DNA of 64,000 nt from Shinisaurus crocodilurus (GCA_021292165.1 CM037876.1:309640492-309704491), one strand, 5' to 3'. Numbered from the stretch's first letter, positions 19,352-30,009 are shown. Numbers and translations: made by a program. The notes: generated by a model from the letters alone, not told the origin.

Positions 19352-20072
19352 AAGTCCTGACTGACTGACTGACTGACTCATCAACGCCCACTCAAACCAT
19401 TTAATCTAGGAACATGAAATTTTGAAGGAACATTGTTTTTATGACGTAGACACCCGCTAAGAAAGGATTTTTGGAAATTCCGTCCCTAAGGGGGTGAAAA
19501 AGGGGGGAAATCGCTCCACTCTCATATCTCCTATGGGCAAAACAACAGAGGAGCAGTTATGCAAATCGGCCTCACCTCATAATTGCTGCAGGAGCCAATA
19601 GGAGCAGTTCTGCAAATAGCCCATACGACACTTAGAATGTTCGTATGAATTCCTGCAGGGGCCAATAGGAGTGGGTATGCAAATCTCCCCTAGGCCATTT
19701 AGAATGTTCTCTAAGGGGGTGAAAGGGAGGGAAACTTTTTAAATGAGTGACTGACTGACTGAATGACTGCTGGCGGGGGGGGCGTCGCATAGGCTCCATC
19801 ACGTTTTGACGGATCTACCCCAAACTTGGCACAGTCACTCTTCATCACCTGTAGACTCTCAGGATTAACCTGATTTTTCTTTAAGATCAGATATTTCTGT
19901 CAGAAAAGATTTCTGCTGCCAGCACCCAGCCTAAACGTTACACTTTCGGTCAGAGACACTGTATCTTTTCCATACAGCTCTCGCAGGCCTTCAAGGAGGG
20001 GGGGGGGGAACCTTTTTATTTTTAAACCTTTTTTTTATTTTTCTTCTTCTCCATAAAAAAAAAAAATTCAAA

Positions 20073-20367
20073 ATGCAAATTGAAAATTTAAATGTAAATG
20101 GTGTGATGATACCACACACAGTCGTACCAATTGTAGGTGATGGAGCGTGCCTATTCCGGGCACTATCTTTCGTTATGTATGGCAGTCAAAATCTAGGTAG
20201 CGAGGTACGTGAACAAATAATTTTTAATTTTTGGTCTGTCTCATTGTCTGTTTGTAGTTCCAACATGAAAAAATTCATGGTCGCATATGAATGGAACAAC
20301 TATCTTTGTTTTGTTGCCAATATGCCCCGACTAATGCCTGTAATAAACATTGCTTATTACATTAAGA
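20073..20367 (+). pseudogene. OTU-like cysteine protease remnant of the Helitron-like element
   Basis: About 98 residues. The block VPIVGDGACLFRALSFVMYG (residues about 24-43) matches the OTU active-site region in which the Asp and Cys of DGxC belong to the catalytic set. EVREQIIFNF then fits the next helix. The C-terminal catalytic His region is not found. A hAT MITE interrupts it at 20368, and the frame runs on through the MITE to a stop at 20622-20624, the last bases of the element. OTU proteases cut ubiquitin-type bonds; this piece is too short to be active. Confidence 0.75.
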
Positions 20368-20502
20368 CAGTGTTCTCCAACCTTGGGTCCCCAGATGTTT
20401 TTGGCCTACAACTCCCAGCATGCCCCAGCCAGCTACGCTGGCTGGGGCATGCTGGGAGTTGTAGGCCAAAAACACCTGGGGACCCAAGGTTGGAGAACAC
20501 TG
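20368..20502. mobile_element. Palindromic hAT-type MITE, copy 3 (135 bp)
   Basis: TSD CATTAAGA at 20360-20367 and 20503-20510. One arm has CACCTGGGG instead of CATCTGGGG; otherwise the halves match. Confidence 0.95.
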
Positions 20503-20624
20503 CATTAAGACATCAACCTGTAAATCATATTTCGTACAGTTTGAACAAAAAACTCATATTTCTTTTAAAAACAATTGTACCAAATCCTAAAATCCACGTG
20601 AGCGAAGCCGCGGGCAACAGCTAG

Positions 20625-21315
20625 TAATGTAATAATTATAATATATACGGTAAGAGTTTGTGTGTTTCCTCTAATAACTTTTGTACTTGACCATGCCCTT
20701 TGGTTGCCCGGGCATACCCTTGGCCACGCCCTCATGTTGCCTGGCCACGCCCTCTTGATCACACCTTCATGTTGCTGAACCATACCTCTTACAAATTCAC
20801 ATGCGTGTGTCCCTATTTTCATCTGTGCAATGTTGCAGGGCATGGGAGAGGCCCACAATGCACCTGCCTGCCATCTAGCTGTTAAAGAAAAAAGAGGTGG
20901 CAACCCTAATTTAGAATGAATACACAGGGATTCAGATCCAGACTTTTATGAACTCACCCTCCTGAGAGGAGGCTAAAACCCTGACTCCTGGGAACTCTGT
21001 CAGGCTCTGCCATGGGTCCTATAGCTCCAGCACTGGAACAAGCTGGCCGTGTTATTTCTGTTGCAACAAAAGCAGCCAAGACAAGCGTCACGCCACTCCT
21101 TAAAGACTAAGGACTTTATCGTAGCATGAGCTTCCGTCGTGTGCCAGAAAAGTGCCACTGGAAGCAAACGAGTCGTGTTGAGTTTCCTGGGAGGAATCAG
21201 TCCAGAGCGACGCCCACTTCCTCTGGCCTGGAAGGCCACAGATGGAGGAAATCAAACCTGCACTTAAAATAAAATGTAAAGTTGGCTTGAAAAGCACAGT
21301 AGCCATTTGATTCCT
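20625..21315. other. No gene seen
   Basis: 20690-20780 repeats GGCCACGCCCTC/TTGCC words in a loose tandem. No other structure recognised. Confidence 0.3.
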
Positions 21316-21585
21316 TAAAGGCGCAATCCCACACGTTTAAACTGAAAAAAGTGGTTGGAGCGCTGGACTGGGGCTGGGAAGGCTCAGGTTCAAGTTCCCA
21401 CTCGGCCATGAAGCTAGCTCGCTGGGTGACTTTGGGCCAGCCACTGACTCTCAGCCTAACGTACCTCACAGGGTTGTTGTTATGAGGATAAAATGGAAAG
21501 AAGGAGGAGGATCGTGTATGCCACTTTGGGCTCCTTAGAGGAAAAGGAAGGATATAAATGTGTAACTAGGAAATAAAATAAATAA
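21316..21585 (+). repeat. CORE/MIR SINE (21351-21585) abutting a broken MITE arm
   Basis: A left MITE arm (AAAGGCGCAATCCCACACG, 21316-21350) is cut off by a 5'-truncated CORE SINE starting GTGGTTGGAGCGCTGGACTG and ending GGATATAAATGTGTAAC. Confidence 0.8.
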
Positions 21586-21689
21586 TTGCACACAAAGATC
21601 CAACCAACCCCTTTTGGGGAAAATACAAGAATGCTCCTGCGTCCCTGTGATAGATAGATAGAAAGAACATAATAATAGTTTATCTACTG

Positions 21690-21935
21690 ATCACCATGTG
21701 AAGTAACTGTTAATGGGTTGTTTCTCTTAATGGGTCATTAACTGTTAATTGGTCAACTGATGTATGTTTTATAGCAAGGTAATTAACTGCAGCCCAGTAG
21801 TAATTAGCTGGTTAGGCTGTGTGTTAATTCAATATTGTTCATCGTTTTTTGTTAATTTCATTCGCAATAATCCCTGCCACATGGACAGCTTGGCTTCATG
21901 TTGATGAGAGGCAACCAATAACTTGGGCACCCCAA
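21690..21935. promoter_or_regulatory. Candidate enhancer-like region rich in TAATTA/GTTAAT motifs
   Basis: At least eight GTTAAT/TAATTA cores occur within 250 bases (for example ACTGTTAATTGG, GGTAATTAACTG, AGTAATTAGCTGG). Homeodomain proteins bind such cores. No repeat signature. Regulatory activity is an inference from motif density only. Confidence 0.35.
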
Positions 21936-22626
21936 ACCCCATGAACGGGTCTCATCCAGGGGGAACTGCCAAAAGGGAGGAGGAAGAAGCAGGACACATA
22001 TGTGCCTGGAACGAAGCAACCAAATCACCCAGATATTATGATGTAGTTAAAACAAAACCGTCTGGGATCTGAAGGTCACCAGCCTTGTTAAGTTGAGAGA
22101 GGGGGACACATTTTCTCTAATCGTTTTGTGATCATCTGGCAGAATTTTATTCTGTAAAAATCATGCCCAAGAATATGGTTTTGAAAGTCATTGATAAAAA
22201 AACAGAGTGTTTGGACTCACAGGATCTGACCAATAACATTGTATTATATTGCTTGCGTGCAGGCACTATGTAGGCAATTGTAATAGTAGTAGTAACAAGA
22301 ACAAGAACAACAACAACAGGACTATCTCAGCAACAGAGCACATGCCTTGCATGCATGCATAAGGCTCACTCCTTAAAAGGATTTCAGTTAAAGGATCTTC
22401 GGCACCAAAGCTGGAAAAGTTCTCTGCTGGAGAGCTTCTGCAGACTTAACTCAGCATAACAGCAATTTCTTATGCATCACTTGCAATATGGAGCGCTTCA
22501 CATGATCTCAGTAATTCTTACAATAGCCCTGTAAGGTGGGTCATTATTCTCATCAGCTCCATATTGCAGTGCCACAATCTCCTGCATATTCAGAGAGTAT
22601 CATTGTTGTCAGTAAAATATATAATA
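21936..22626. other. No gene seen; weak SINE and L2/MIR traces
   Basis: 22305-22455 resembles a decayed second-family tRNA SINE (CAACAGAGCACATGCCTTGC). 22500-22570 (CAATAGCCCTGTAAGGTGGG) resembles an L2/MIR fragment. Confidence 0.35.
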
Positions 22627-22883
22627 CAGTCAGCAGTCCCCAGGTTACGAACGAGTTCCGTTCTTAAGGATGTCTTTAAGTCGAATTTGTATGTAAGTCG
22701 GAACAGCATAGCGTTCTATACGTTAAAATTGGAATTTATGCAAATTTCGTAAATTACGCAAATTGCATAGTATACTCTACGCTATGTACTCTACGTAAAC
22801 GACGTAGCACCGGGGAACCCAGAAGTCCGTTCTTAAGTATGGGTTGTCTGCAAGTCAGACGTTCTTAACTCAGGGACTGCCTG
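22627..22883. mobile_element. Tc1/mariner (Tigger-like) MITE, copy 1 (257 bp)
   Basis: Left end CAGCAGTCCCCAGGTTACGA, right end complement CAGGCAGTCCCTGAGTTAAG, TA dinucleotides on both sides (22625-26, 22884-85). Second inner copies of the TTAAGTCG/GTAAGTCGGAAC words are present. TA target and this end type fit the Tigger/pogo branch. Confidence 0.8.
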
Positions 22884-23000
22884 TAATTGCCAAAGGCAAT
22901 TTGAGCCGCCTCTCCTGAAAATAAGGTGATCGATCTGCCGTGACAACATTGGTATCATTATTAGGAGGTATAAAAAGGATATTGCAAGATATGCCCTTAT

Positions 23001-23266
23001 ATCGAGATCACTTTGAATTTTGTTTCTGTCTTCCAGAGTATTAGCTGTTCCACCCAACTTTGTGTCATCTGCAAATTTGATAAGCATTCCCTGTACCTCC
23101 TGATCCAAGTCATTAATAAAAATGTTGAAGAGCACCAGGCCCAGGACCGAGCCCTGTGGTACCCCGCTCGTTACCTCTCCCCAGTTTGAGAAGGAACCAT
23201 TGATAAGCACTCTTTGAGTCCGATTCTTTAGCCAATTGTGGATCCACCTGATAGTTGGATCCAGCT
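23001..23266 (-). pseudogene. CR1 reverse-transcriptase fragment (internal part)
   Basis: Minus-strand frame 22833-23210 includes NWGEVTSGVPQGSVLGLVLF and the catalytic-box region MLIKFADDTKLGG. Both ends are lost, so this is a piece of an old CR1 rather than a 3'-end insertion. Confidence 0.85.
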
Positions 23267-23268
23267 GA

Positions 23269-23297
23269 TCATCATCATCATCATCATCATCATCATC
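23269..23297. repeat. (ATC)n microsatellite
   Basis: About ten ATC units at the edge of the CR1 fragment. Confidence 0.9.
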
Positions 23298-23516
23298 GTG
23301 TCCTCCTGCCTTTCCTCCAAGGAGCTCAAGGCAACTTACATGATCTCTCCCCCCATCATTATTTCATCAGAACAGTTGTGTAAGGTAGGTTAAAAAAGGT
23401 AGGATGAAATATGGTGACTGGCCCAGGATCACCTGAGCTTCAGGGTTAAGCAGGATTTGAACCCAGTGCCCCCCAGTCGAAGGCCAACACACTAACCACT
23501 GCCTCACACTGGCTCA
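23298..23516 (-). repeat. MIR-type tRNA SINE, old copy
   Basis: Minus-strand order: GAGCCAGTGTGAGGCAGTGG head, GGGTTCAAATCCTGC box-B region, GTGATCCTGGGCCAGTCACC, then a tail with GAGCTCCTTGGAGG. Confidence 0.65.
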
Positions 23517-23631
23517 GAATGGTAGTGCCCTGGCATACCATTCTGCGAGAGGACTGTATCAAATGCTGAACAGAATGGAGTGGGAAAATGTTCTCTCACT
23601 TCCATAATGCTGGAATTCAGGATCACTCTGT

Positions 23632-24337
23632 GGAAGCTGATTGGTGGGAGGTTCAGGAGGAAGCTGATCGGAAGAAGATTCAGAAGGAAGCTGACTGGTG
23701 GGAGGTTCAGGAGAAAGCTGACTGGAAGAAGATTCAGAAGGAAGCTGACTGGCGGGAGGTTCAGGAGAAAGCTGATCGGAAGAAGATTCAGAAGGAAGCT
23801 GATTGGTGGGAGGTTCAGGAGAAAGCTGACTGGAAGAAGATTCAGAAGGAAGCTGACTGGCAGGAGGTTCAGGAGGAAGCTGATCGGAAGAAGATTCAGA
23901 AGGAAGCTGATTGGCGGGAGGTTCAGGAGGAAGCTGACTGGAAGAAGATTCAGAAGGAAGCTGACTGGCAGGAGGTTCAGGAGGAAGCTGATCGGAAGAA
24001 GATTCAGAAGGAAGCTGATTGGTGGGAGGTTCAGGAGAAAGCTGACTGGAAGAAGATTCAGAAGGAAGCTGACTGGCAGGAGGTTCAGGAGGAAGCTGAT
24101 CGGAAGAAGATTCAGAAGGAAGCTGATTGGTGGGAGGTTCAGGAGAAAGCTGACTGGAAGAAGATTCAGAAGGAAGCTGACTGGCAGGAGGTTCAGGAGG
24201 AAGCTGATCGGAAGAAGATTCAGAAGGAAGCTGATTGGCGGGAGGTTCAGGAGGAAGCTGATCGGAAGAAGATTCAGAAGGAAGCTGACTGGCAGGAGGT
24301 TCAGGAGGAAGCCGATTTGATTGGCGGGAAGTTCAGG
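23632..24337. repeat. 27-bp minisatellite with 54/108-bp higher-order structure
   Basis: About 26 units alternate between an A type (GGAAGCTGACTGGAAGAAGA...) and a B type (GGAAGCTGATTGGTGGGAGG...), so the basic period is 27, the dimer 54 and, in the central part, a 108-bp tetramer repeats about four times. Because 27 is a multiple of three, two forward frames (246 and 259 codons) and one reverse frame (304 codons) stay open. Frame 2 reads as 9-residue repeats EADWKKIQK/EADWQEVQE; frame 3 as Arg/Lys-rich repeats. Open frames in both directions are the expected by-product of such a period, so I do not call a gene. Confidence 0.93.
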
Positions 24338-26129
24338 GGGTTGGGGGAAAGGAGCATGGACCTCTAGGGAGCCCCAGAAGGCCAGACTGGGACCCCAGGA
24401 TGGCCAGATGTAGCCCACCAGCCTGAGCTTCTACACCCCTGTCTCACAGCCAAGTTGCTCAGACTAGGGAGCCAAGCCTGGAGCAGCAGTGATATAAGGT
24501 CAGATCCTATTGGATCCCGGATCACGTGATTCCTTTTGGACTGAAGCTAGCTGCCGTTTCCCTCCCCATCTCTGTCAAGGGGGAGCTGGGGAGCAGCGAG
24601 CGAGCAGCACCTGTAAACTGTCCGGCATGGGCCCTGCTGTCAAGATTCCCTGCCTTTGAGCTTATGTAGATAATGAAACAACCTTCCAGGAGTTGGGTCT
24701 GCAAAGGCTGAAGATGACGGACTGCTTTAGGGCAATGTCCCCAAGGAGCCTCTCCCACAGCAGGACCCTTGAAACAAGTGACTTTTCTCCCTATTCATCA
24801 TGCCTTCCTTTCAGTTGGGATTGCATAGGAGGGACTCCAGCTGGATGTGGCCCCTTGTGCATAAAATTAAAGAGCACCTCTCTCTTGTCCACATTTGCAT
24901 CCCACAAATACCATGTCAGAGACCATACGCTCCGAGTCAGTAGTTGGCTCCATTCAGAGTTCTGCATTGCCGACCGTAGTAGAGCTGAAAGAAGAAACTT
25001 GGCCTGCAGGAAGCATCTAAGAAATGTCCACGGCATTTCTCCGAGCTGCCTGGGAGGAGACGTTGCCAGGAGTGCGAGAGACAGCTTTAGAAACGGACAG
25101 TTTGCATAAACTTGAAACGAGTACATGCAGAAAATGTATTTCCTTTGTTTAACTTACCCCTCTTGTTTAGGCCTCGCTGCTCTTAAAGATGGGGTTGGAA
25201 GTAAACGACACAGATCTTTAATCCCGACGAGGACTTAGAAGTGGTCAGGCATTCTGGCTTCTATCCCTAGTAGCTTTCCCATTGAGAAAAAAACAAAAAA
25301 GGATGGGGGGGTGGTAGGCCCTGTATCCATGCTGCTTTCAATGACCTGGCGATGCTGGGTCAGGAATTCAAGCCATGGAGTCGACATTGCAGAGATAATT
25401 TGTGTGAAGCCCTTTTGAAGCACAAAGGAGACTCAGCACATTATTTTAAAATGTATTTATAAAGCGTATCGGTTGCTTACCTGAAAGATAACCAAGTGCT
25501 GCAGAATAAAACAGAGGAAGAAAACAATATATGTGTCTAAAAACAAAGTAGTGTTTTAAAATCGACAGCAGTTTAAAAGCAGAAGCATTAAAAAGAAGTA
25601 CATGTCTAAAGAAATCAAGCTCCAGTCAGTCATCAAGCAAACAGCACTATTTTTAAAAGCTTTTTTTTTAATCAAAATGCTTTAGATTGGATCCCAAGGT
25701 GCCCTTCTACAAATGGAAGGCCTCTTCCATGAGTCAGAGGCCTTTTCTTAACTCCCTGCAAGATTCTTGCATGAGAAGCAAGAATCGAAACTCAGAAGTC
25801 AGCACGTGGGCATTGCACAATTGCTTACACAAAGTCTTGCACAATCTCTTGTGCAAGGCCTTTCATAACATCTCAAGAAGATGTGTGCTTGCACTAAGGC
25901 AGGGTTGTGCAAAGTCTTCCAGCTCCACTAGCAATGTTGCACCAGGGGACAGTTTTCAGGGTACCGCACAGACTCTTCTCTTCGCACATCTCTGGATCCT
26001 GCCCTTGCATGCTTCTTGGTGGAAGCGAGCTCTGGATGGAGGGTGCCACAGCCATCAAAGCCCTGCTCGATGCCCTCATAATACTGAGTTCAATAAAGGA
26101 AGGAGTGTGGAACAAGGTCTCAGGTGCTT
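24338..26129. other. Single-copy sequence, no gene assigned
   Basis: 24640-25120 shows no repeat signature and could be retained non-coding DNA. Open frames at 24693-25109 (+) and 25687-26202 (+) have no recognisable domain and are not called. Confidence 0.35.
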
Positions 26130-26380
26130 GATCTCTGAGGGGAAGGGGAGGTACACATGGGAGGAGACTGTCCCTAATGTACACAGGGCCCAGGCGGCAT
26201 AGGGCCTTAAAGGTAAGAGCCATCACCTTGCACTGAGCCTGGAAGCTAATAGGACAGATCAGGCATGCAGCAAAGCCGATGTTATGAGTCTCTTCGTGGT
26301 CTTCCCACCTTGTCAACAGACAAGGTGCATTTTGCGCCAGCTGAAGCTTTCAGCTATGGTGACGATGGCAAGGCTGGAAT
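26130..26380 (-). repeat. L2-type LINE fragment, decayed
   Basis: GGCATAGGGCCTTAAAGGTA, CACCTTGCACTGAGCCTGGA and GCGCCAGCTGAAGC follow the minus-strand order of the L2 copy at 30908-31440. Confidence 0.55.
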
Positions 26381-26601
26381 CGGGTTGATTCAAGCCTCTG
26401 ACCCGCACAGCTTGCTCAGAAAGATTTGGTGAATGTGGAAGCCATATGCTGCCCCCCCGCCCCAGCTGGAGGCTGTCTGTGGAAATCTGCACCAGCTGAA
26501 TCATCTGGAAAAGGGTGCCATTTCATAAGGGCTGGTGACATCAGATTTCAGCCAGGGAGGAATAGTTCTCAGCACGGGGTAAAGGTCCTGTTTTGGATAT
26601 A

Positions 26602-26946
26602 CAAGCAGTCCCCAGGTTACGAATGAGATCCGTTCCTAAATTCTTTAAGTTGAATTTGTAGGTAAGTCGGAACAGTATAGCGTAGTATACGGCATTTACG
26701 CAAATTGCATAAATTACGTATACTACGCTATACTCTATGTAAATGAGGTAGAGCCAGGGAACCCGGAAATCCGGCAAGCGCCTCAGCTGGCACTTGCTGG
26801 AGGCTCGGATCACGTGGGAGGAGCGCTCACAGAGCGCCCCGCAAGTCGGGTGCCGGGCTGGGCGCCCATCCATCCCTAGACCAGGCGGTCCGTTTGTCAG
26901 TACGAGTTGTCCATAAGTCGGACGTTCGTAACCCGGGGACTAGCTG
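26602..26946. mobile_element. Tc1/mariner (Tigger-like) MITE, copy 2 (345 bp)
   Basis: Left end CAAGCAGTCCCCAGGTTACG, right end complement CAGCTAGTCCCCGGGTTACG, TA on both sides (26600-01, 26947-48). Longer than copy 1 by a CpG-rich centre (26755-26890). Confidence 0.85.
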
Positions 26947-26988
26947 TATTCAAAATCACAAAGCAGTTGTTGTTGTTTTAAAGTTAAG

Positions 26989-27866
26989 GTGACACAAAGT
27001 TGGGTGGAACAGCTAATACTCTGGAAGACAGAAACAAAATTCAAAGTGATCTCGATAGGCTGGAGCGCTGGGCCGAAAACAACAGAATGAAATTTAATAG
27101 GAATAAATGCCAAATGCTGCACCTAGGGAAAGGAAACCAAATGCAGAGTTACAGAATGGGGGACACTTGGCTCAACAATACTACAAGTGAGAAGGATCTT
27201 GGGATTGTGGTAGATCACAAACTGAATATGAGCCAGCAATGCGATGTGGCTGCAAAGAAGGCAAATGCTATTTTGGGCTGCATTAATAGAAGTATAGCTT
27301 CCAAATCGCGTGAAGTGATAATTCCCCTCGACTCAGCACTGGTTAGGCCTCATCTTGAGTACTGCATCCAGTTCTGGGCACCACACTTTAAGAAGGACGT
27401 AGACAAACAAGAGGGTTCAGAGGAGGGCAACTAGGATGATAAAGGGACTGGAAACAAGGCCCTATGAGGAGAGACTGAAAGAACTGGGCATGTTTAGCCT
27501 TCAGAAGAGGAGACTGAGGGGAGATATGATAGCACTCTTCCAGTACTTGAAGGGTTGTCACACAGAGGAGGGCCAGGATCTCTTCTCGATCATCCCAGTT
27601 TGCAGGACACGGAATAATGGGCTCAAGTTACAGGAACCCAGATTCCACCTAAACATCAGGAAAAAATTCCTGACTGTTAGAGCAATAAGACAATGGAACC
27701 AACGACCTAGGGAGGTGGTGGGCTCTCCCACTCCGGAGGCATTCAAGGTGCAGCTGGACAGCCCTCTGTCAGGGATGCTTTGACCTGGATTCCTGCATTG
27801 AACAGGGGGTTGGGCTCGATGGCCTTGTAGGTCCCTTCCAACTCTACTTTTCTATGATTCTATGAA
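26989..27866 (+). pseudogene. CR1 LINE, 5'-truncated, reverse-transcriptase C-terminal half plus 3' UTR
   Basis: The frame from 27000 reads GGTANTLEDRNKIQSDLDRL, WLNNTTSEKDLGIVVDHKLN and [18 protein letters not shown], breaks by frameshift near 27410, and resumes at 27436 with [20 protein letters not shown] to the 3' end. The 3' end has the CR1 words GGTTGGGCTCGATGGCC and TTCTATGA repeats. Not functional. Confidence 0.92.
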
Positions 27867-28207
27867 AATTACTTGCAAGCCAAGAGAAATTAATTAGTTA
27901 AGTAATTCAAGGCTCCTGTGATTTAAATAATTAAAGCCCAAAGCATCTGGTCATCAAGAAGGACGCCTGCCTGCTGTATGAGTCACTTCCAACCAGTCTC
28001 TCATGGGGGTGTTAATTCCATCCCATCTCTGCGTTGGGTGTGTTTTGGAACATTCAACCACTCCTATAACAGATATGCAGAAGAATTACCTGCCTTCACT
28101 GGTGGGTCTCTGCATGAATTCATGGTATATCCTGCCAGGAGATATACCCAGAACAGTATCTCATGCAGAGACAGAGGGGTAGTTCTGGATGAGTAGTTGA
28201 TACTCTA
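27867..28207. other. Single-copy, A/T-rich; possible conserved non-coding DNA
   Basis: GAAATTAATTAGTTAAGTAATT and AAATAATTAAAGCCC give several TAATTA cores near 27885-27935. No gene seen. Confidence 0.3.
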
Positions 28208-28209
28208 AA

Positions 28210-28210
28210 A

Positions 28211-28257
<47 letters not shown>

Positions 28258-28273
28258 CGATGACGACGACAAT
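28210..28273. repeat. (GAT)n microsatellite
   Basis: About 16 GAT/GAC units. Confidence 0.95.
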
Positions 28274-28404
28274 GACAACGAGGACAACAACAACTTTTTT
28301 GGGGGGTGTCTCCAATTTTAACTCAGAAATACAGGTGTGCTTGAGCGATCAGAATTTTGGGAAAGACTGCTCTGCAACATCTTCATAGCCACCATTTTGC
28401 ACAC

Positions 28405-29206
28405 CACATAAGAACCATAAGAAGACACCTGCTGGATCAGACCAAAGGCCCATCTACAGGGCTGGCCAAAGACATTCTGCTGCCTGAGGCAAAGAACAAG
28501 GCGGCGCCCTCCTCCAACTCCATGTACAAAGCCGACTGGACTGACAGTTGAACACTTTCTTCAACACAGACAATCTCCTCCACTGCACCTGAAGGCAGCA
28601 GACAAGCTTAGAAGACTCAGGGCAGGGGGCCTGGTCCACAGCTCTCTCCTCCAACTCCTTGCTGCCACCTCCCAGCATCTGCTGCCCAAGGTAATTGCCT
28701 CACTTTGCGTAATGGTAGGGCCAGCCCTAATCTAGCATCTTGTTTCCCACTGTGACCAACCAGATATCTCTGGGAAGCCCACAAGTAGGACAGGCGGGCA
28801 ACAGCGCCCACCCGCTCCTGTTCCCTAGCAACTGGTATTCAAAGGCACATTTGCCTCTGTTCCTGGAGGTGGCAAATAGCCATCATGACTAGTAGCCATT
28901 GATAGCCTTATTCTCCACAAATATTTATAATCTCTTTTAAATGTTGCTCATGTTGATGTCTCCCACCATTCACTGGGTGACCCCCAGGTTCTAGTATTAT
29001 GAGAGAGGGAGAAAATGGTCACCCTGTCCACTTTCTCCACACCATGCATAATTTTATACACCTCTGTCATGTCCCCTCTTAGTTACTCACCTTTTTTCTA
29101 AACTATAAAGCCCCAGACATGTATCCTTTCTTCCTAGGGGAGTTGCTGCATCACACTGATAATTTGGGTTGCCCTTTTCTGCACCTTTTCCAGCTCTGTA
29201 ATATCC
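28405..29206 (-). repeat. CR1 LINE 3' region (second subfamily), split by a MITE
   Basis: Minus-strand 3' end CTTATG...GGTCTGATCCAGCAGG lies at 28405-28456; the rest follows from 28730 (TCTAGCATCTTGTTTCCCAC) through CCATCATGACTAGTAGCCAT to TCATGTCCCCTCTTAG and CTTTTCTGCACCTTTTCCAG. Confidence 0.8.
28457..28729. mobile_element. hAT-like MITE with CAGGGCTGGCC ends
   Basis: Starts CAGGGCTGGCCAAAGACATT and ends GGTAGGGCCAGCCCTA. It interrupts the CR1 between CCCATCTA and ATCTAGCAT. The TSD is not clean, so the hAT call rests on the end sequence. Confidence 0.6.
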
Positions 29207-29940
29207 TTGTTTGGGAGATATTTGATATATTTTATCCTGCAGGGTTTTATCACAGTTTTCTAGAGTAGCCCAAATCCAGCAAGGAGCTCTTCTCTTCCTC
29301 GGATGCTCTTCTTTGAATTCATTTATTCTGCAGTCCTGGTGGTGGGTTTACTGCATCGGTTGTACTACACACGCAAGTGACATTTTCACAGCTGACCCAT
29401 CTGGAGAAGAGCCTAAGAAGATAATTTCTAGCTTTGAGAGGGTTGCTGGTAATTGCAGGCCATTTCCAGGATAATTGCAATCGAGTTGAAAAATGCTCCA
29501 GTTGGAGTGTTTATGCTCATCAATCTAATTTAAGATCTAGAAGGCTGGAAGAACTGTATTTGGGTCCACGCCCTCTCTTCTTCTTTTTTTCCTTCATCTT
29601 CCTTATTTTATACCACCAGTGGTTATAAAAACAGCCCCAGCAAAACCGCAGTCTGCAATACAAGGCAAACAGTTGGAAAAGTTTAAAGTTTCAAGCAAAG
29701 CTGGCTGGGGATTAGTGACAGAGGATGTTAATGATTAGGAAATGGCGGGGAGAGAGGAAGCCACAGAATATTTGGGGCCCGATCCAAAGGAGAACTCTCC
29801 TGTGCACACACCATTAAAACAAAAGGGAGCTATGTAAGGCAGTCACTTACAGGAGAAAGCCCTTTCACGCTTGCCTGATGTCAAACGGGTCCCTGAGGGT
29901 AATGGTGCCCTCAAAAGGGCCTCCCCCTGCAGATCTTAAT
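29207..29940. other. Single-copy stretch, possible conserved non-coding DNA
   Basis: 29430-29540 (GGTAATTGCAGGCC, GGATAATTGCAATCG, TTTATGCTCATCAATC) has no repeat signature. No gene recognised. Confidence 0.3.
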
Positions 29941-30009
29941 AAATCTGCCCCGTTTATTGGGGCATCTATTTGGTTAATAAATAGATGCCCCAATAAATTG
30001 GGCAGATTT
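29941..30009. repeat. 31-bp inverted repeat with 7-base centre
   Basis: 29941-29971 and 29979-30009 are reverse complements with 2 mismatches. DNA hairpin or cruciform; not a bacterial-type terminator in this context. Confidence 0.9.

Larger units (their letters stand above)
19355..20624 (+). mobile_element. Helitron-like (rolling-circle) element remnant
   Basis: The left part begins TCCTGACTGACTGACTGACT, and the right end has the GC-rich short hairpin region GAGCGAAGCCGCGGGCAAC and terminates ACAGCTAG before a T, the classic Helitron CTRR-T end. No terminal inverted repeats. It contains an OTU-protease remnant, which points to the Helentron/Helitron2 branch where OTU domains are known. Rep and helicase domains are absent. 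The left boundary is uncertain because the AT-rich stretch may belong to it. Confidence 0.8.

Noticed and set aside
23632..24337. CRISPR array
   Set aside because: Units are contiguous 27-mers with no unique spacers.
23504..24418. 304-codon minus-strand frame and 246/259-codon plus-strand frames as real genes
   Set aside because: They come from a 27-bp tandem repeat whose period is a multiple of three; open frames in both directions are expected and no start context, splice site or family match supports a gene.
28457..28729. Clean hAT TSD for this MITE
   Set aside because: CCCATCTA and ATCTAGCA do not align as an 8-bp direct repeat; only the end sequences support the class.
29941..30009. 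Intrinsic transcription terminator
   Set aside because: The hairpin is A/T-rich and sits in a eukaryotic intergenic region; bacterial terminator logic does not apply.
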